64,000 bases of DNA from positions 6,291,831 through 6,355,830 of the forward strand of contig NZ_OZ244997.1 in the NCBI RefSeq assembly GCF_965223285.1. Reading direction: 5' to 3'. Under the pieces are notes generated by a model, which had not been told where the DNA came from, searched no databases, and saw only the letters and a program-made list of their open reading frames with translations. Below, one piece after another: positions 61,422 through 64,000 of this stretch. Made by a program: the position numbers and the translations under genes. This DNA is from Leptofilum sp965223285. Its GTDB lineage: Bacteria; Chloroflexota; Anaerolineae; Promineifilales; Promineifilaceae. The number at the start of each line of letters is the position of its first letter. Positions within the stretch are counted from its first letter, which is position 1.

Positions 61422-61636
61422 GCCCAAATTTTACCCAGTTTGCCAACATATACCAGAAACGGCTGTCCAGAAATCACACGTAGGAATTGGGGTTTTCAGA
61501 CGAGCGCAGACTGTAATCAATTTTCCGCGTCGTCCGCTTTGGTCTGCGTTCTATAATTGCGCCTGCTGAAAAGCCCTGCCACGGAAGTTGAAAAACGACC
61601 AGTACACAAAAGGCCATTTTTGCCAGAATGCTTGAA

Positions 61637-61855
61637 TTAGTTGTTTGACAAGTCTGATGCTTCGTCTACTTGGTTTTTATCTGGTTCTGCTGTAGGTTTC
61701 TGCACGCTGCTAAGGTGCAAATTGCGTAATCCATCTACACTCTTGTCGGCAACATCATCTTTGCTCTGGCTAAGTGCATAAAGGGCAACGGCCGTAAGGC
61801 AGAAGGCCAAAAAAGCCAGGGCAAAGAAAGCAACGATGAGTCCATGTTCACCCAT
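61637..61855 (-). CDS. small single-helix membrane protein, unknown function
   Basis: 72-residue protein of unknown family. One hydrophobic helix spans residues ~5-29 (LIVAFFALAFLAFCLTAVALYAL), followed by a charged, polar tail rich in Asp, Lys and Ser that ends in DEASDLSNN. The ATG at 61855 has GGGAG 7 bases upstream; a longer frame to 61879 would overlap that site. It is divergent from the bactofilin-coiled-coil gene across ~250 bp. I recognise no relatives; a membrane-anchored peptide is all that can be said. Confidence 0.65.
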   Translation of the reverse strand: MGEHGLIVAFFALAFLAFCLTAVALYALSQSKDDVADKSVDGLRNLHLSSVQKPTAEPDKNQVDEASDLSNN

Positions 61856-62073
61856 TTTGATTCTCCCTGTTTTATTCAACGGCCGTACTGCCTGGCCTTC
61901 ACAATTGCTACCTTCACTCCCAAACGGCCCTCAATATTAGCACATAAGTTCTAAAAGCCCAACGCCTTTAAGTGAATTTATTATTCAGCCTGAAATTTTG
62001 GTGAATTTGGCATGATTTACGGCCGTTTTCACCAAATGTTTTGTCTGTTTCAGTATCATCTTATGCATTCCCC

Positions 62074-62082
62074 TGCTATAAT
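62074..62082 (+). promoter_or_regulatory. extended -10 promoter of the bactofilin-coiled-coil gene
   Basis: TGCTATAAT is a perfect extended -10 (TGnTATAAT) 23 bases before the ATG at 62105. No clear -35 lies 16-18 bases upstream, which is common for extended -10 promoters. AAGG lies close to the ATG. Confidence 0.6.
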
Positions 62083-62104
62083 GACACAGTAAGTTCTTAA
62101 GGCT

Positions 62105-63880
62105 ATGACAGTAACAGACGATTCCACAACGCCTGACGGCACACTTATATCAGCAGACGAGCCAGCAACCGAACCTATTGCCGAACCGAATGGGCAAGGT
62201 TTACTTGATCGACTCCGCTTTTGGCGGCGTGGGCAAACCTGGTTAGAGATTGTTGGCTACCACGTCGAAGATATTCATACCGATCAACCCGTGGCGATTC
62301 AAGAAGGAGCGACTCTGGTTGGCAACGTATTTGCCCCTCGCCTGATGGTGTCGGGACTGCTTACAGGTTCGGCTGTTTGCCGCGACATTCGGGTGGAAAA
62401 AAGCGGCCAAATTTTGGGGGATGTGTTCACTGTGGAGCTAACCGTTCTCAGGGGCGGGCATGTTCACGGTTGGATTAGCAGTGTCGATGAGTCAGATTAT
62501 GCGACATTGGCCGAAAACGGCCGTCTGCCGGATGACACTGACCTGAACCGACACGAAAACGGGCAGGATTTACCCGAAGGCCAACTACTTAACCGGAATG
62601 AAGCGCAAATCGAAGCCTTGCATCATCTTCAAGCGCAAGCAGCCATGTCTTTGGCAGCGCGGGCGGAGCTGGAGCAAGATTTTCAGCGGCGGCTAACGGA
62701 GCTAGCGGGGGAATCTACCAGCACCATTGCCAATCTCAAGCAAGAGCTAACAGAATTGCGCACTGAGCTAACAACCAAACAAACGCAGCTCGATGAAGCG
62801 CAAGAGGCGTTGCGACACCGCAAAAGCCAGGTGGAGCGGCAAGCCAACGAACTCGGCATCGCCCGCGATTTAATGACCGAGCAAAATGATGAGCTTACCA
62901 ATTTGCGGCAGCAGCATACCCAACTGCAAAATAACCATTCCCAACTGCAATCAGACAAAACGGCCGTAGATAGTGAACTGGAAACGGCCGTGCAGGAAAT
63001 CAACACCTTGCGCGATCGCATACACAGCCTGGAAGTAGCCCACAAGGCCAGCCTCGTTCACACATCTGAACAAGAAGAATCGCTCATTCGCTGGCAAGAA
63101 CTGGCCGAAATTACCGAGAAAAAAGTTGAAGAGCTGGAAGCGGAGCTACAAAAATCGGAAAGCCAGATTGAAGAAAGCAGTACCGTTTTAGGGATGCAGC
63201 GGGAGCAACGCAAAGCAGCAGAAAAAGAGCTGGAAAAGGTACTGGATGAGCTAACTGAGCTACGCGCAAAAACGGCCGATCCGTTGACCAAAATTGCGCA
63301 GCTCGCCGAGGCAGAGGAACGGGTTAGCCAGCTAGAAGCCGAATTAGCAGATGCTGAACATGCGCATTTTGAGCGTGTTCTGTGGTATAAAGCAGAGCTG
63401 GAAGCAAGTCAGGCGGCCGCCGCTGCTGCCGAAAAGGCAATGGCCGAGCAGTCTGATCGCCTGACTCAAGTGGAAGCCGAGTTGCAAACGCAACAAGAAA
63501 AGGTGATGGCTCTAGAAACGGCCGTCACTCAAGCGCAAAACAGTCTGCAAAGTAAACAAGCTGAATGGAACGGCCGTCATGAAGAGCTGGTTGAGCAAAA
63601 CATGGGGCTACAAACCATCATTCAGGAGCAAAAAGTGCAGCTAGAATCAAGCGAAAATGAACTGAATCGGTATTTGAGCCAGGCGAATGCGCAGGGGCAA
63701 CATCTAGCTGAAATTCAGGCGCGCCTGATTGAGCGCGAACTTCAGCTTAAGCAAGCCATCGCCAAGTTAAAAGATGCGCGCGCCATGATTGAGAAGCAAA
63801 ATCAGGGTATCAAGCAAATTCAACTAAAAGCAGATGAACGTATCCAGAAGCTGAAACGCCAAATCGCCCAAACCTCGTAA
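62105..63880 (+). CDS. bactofilin-like domain fused to a long coiled coil
   Basis: 591-residue protein. The first ~45 residues are acidic and disordered-looking. Residues ~55-135 resemble a polymer-forming bactofilin beta-helix (repeated Gly/Val hydrophobic turns: GATLVGNVFAPRLMVSGLLTGSAVCRDIRVEKSG is the core region, given here only by position ~70-105). Residues ~185-590 are a near-continuous coiled coil of heptads rich in Glu, Gln, Leu and Ala with no membrane helix. A cytoskeletal or scaffold role is inferred: polymerisation by the head, spacing or partner binding by the rod. The fusion of a bactofilin head to such a long rod is unusual. Confidence 0.75.
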   Translation: MTVTDDSTTPDGTLISADEPATEPIAEPNGQGLLDRLRFWRRGQTWLEIVGYHVEDIHTDQPVAIQEGATLVGNVFAPRLMVSGLLTGSAVCRDIRVEKSGQILGDVFTVELTVLRGGHVHGWISSVDESDYATLAENGRLPDDTDLNRHENGQDLPEGQLLNRNEAQIEALHHLQAQAAMSLAARAELEQDFQRRLTELAGESTSTIANLKQELTELRTELTTKQTQLDEAQEALRHRKSQVERQANELGIARDLMTEQNDELTNLRQQHTQLQNNHSQLQSDKTAVDSELETAVQEINTLRDRIHSLEVAHKASLVHTSEQEESLIRWQELAEITEKKVEELEAELQKSESQIEESSTVLGMQREQRKAAEKELEKVLDELTELRAKTADPLTKIAQLAEAEERVSQLEAELADAEHAHFERVLWYKAELEASQAAAAAAEKAMAEQSDRLTQVEAELQTQQEKVMALETAVTQAQNSLQSKQAEWNGRHEELVEQNMGLQTIIQEQKVQLESSENELNRYLSQANAQGQHLAEIQARLIERELQLKQAIAKLKDARAMIEKQNQGIKQIQLKADERIQKLKRQIAQTS

Positions 63881-63895
63881 TTGTGCCACAACTTT

Positions 63896-64000
63896 ATGCA
63901 GAGCCTTTCATCTATTTCTCTCCAATTTGATGAGGAACATGGCCGTTCCGGACGAATCCTCTTACTAATTGCCGCTCTATTTGTGTTTAGTAATGCTTTT
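63896..64000 (+). CDS. start of a probable membrane protein, cut by window end
   Basis: An ATG at 63896 opens a frame that stays open for 35 codons to the window edge. Residues 1-19 are polar (LQFDEEHGRSG), followed by a hydrophobic run RILLLIAALFVFSNAF that looks like a first membrane helix. It begins 15 bp after the bactofilin-coiled-coil gene on the same strand, so it may be co-transcribed. No family can be assigned. Confidence 0.45.
   Translation, partial: MQSLSSISLQFDEEHGRSGRILLLIAALFVFSNAF

Noticed and set aside
1..64000. CRISPR arrays, tRNA or rRNA genes
   Set aside because: No regularly spaced direct repeats and no cloverleaf or rRNA-like stretches were recognised on either strand.

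Overview
Organism. The window (about 53% GC by eye) reads as a free-living bacterium, most likely Chloroflexota of the Anaerolineae/Ardenticatenia kind. I infer this from the mix of a Mrp antiporter operon, a very large NRPS/PKS locus, a bactofilin-coiled-coil protein and the style of short dispersed palindromic repeats. There is no rRNA marker, so the phylum is a moderate-to-low confidence guess. A striking signature is the 8-bp palindrome ACGGCCGT, which I count by eye at roughly 100 copies in genes and spacers alike.

Layout. 1-4.5 kb (+ strand) is ion transport: the end of mrpD, then mrpE, mrpF and mrpG, a CaCA-type cation exchanger and an SLC13/RCK permease. A convergent TauE/SafE permease and a divergent hydantoinase/dihydropyrimidinase follow (4.5-6.85 kb). 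From 60.1 kb down to 6.85 kb every gene except a transposase cargo is on the minus strand and belongs to one apparently undescribed hybrid natural-product locus of about 53 kb. In transcription order it encodes: a MIO aromatic amino acid ammonia-lyase; an NRPS (C remnant-A-T-C-A-T); an NRPS (C-A-T, Pro-like code); an NRPS (C-A-T-TE, aromatic-like code); a type II thioesterase; a PAPS-type sulfotransferase; a pyrrole-2-carboxylate cassette (prolyl-carrier dehydrogenase, prolyl-AMP ligase, two flavin halogenase-like proteins and, after an IS256-family insertion, a carrier protein); a membrane acyltransferase; two A-less C-T-TE proteins; a formyltransferase-half C-A-T protein whose Gly-like A domain is split by a luciferase-like monooxygenase; a PKS (KS-AT-KR-DH-ACP-TE); an MbtH protein; an NRPS (A(Thr)-T-C-A-T); an NRPS (C-A-T-TE); and a Sfp-type PPTase that can activate all the carrier domains.

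How it may work. The parts point to one or more formylated, halopyrrole-bearing and possibly sulfated lipopeptide/polyketide-peptides. Five cis thioesterases plus one type II thioesterase in one locus is far more than a single linear assembly line needs. Three of the cis-TEs have Cys in place of the Ser nucleophile. The locus could therefore be three fused clusters, a branched or iterative system, or one in which TEs perform internal transfer or ring-forming steps. No dedicated exporter, regulator or epimerization domain is visible.

Right flank (60.6-64 kb): pyrF, a small one-helix membrane protein, a bactofilin-headed coiled-coil protein, and the start of another membrane protein cut by the window end.

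Short palindromic repeats have entered several NRPS reading frames in frame, mostly at the loop just before the A7 (YRTGDL) motif.
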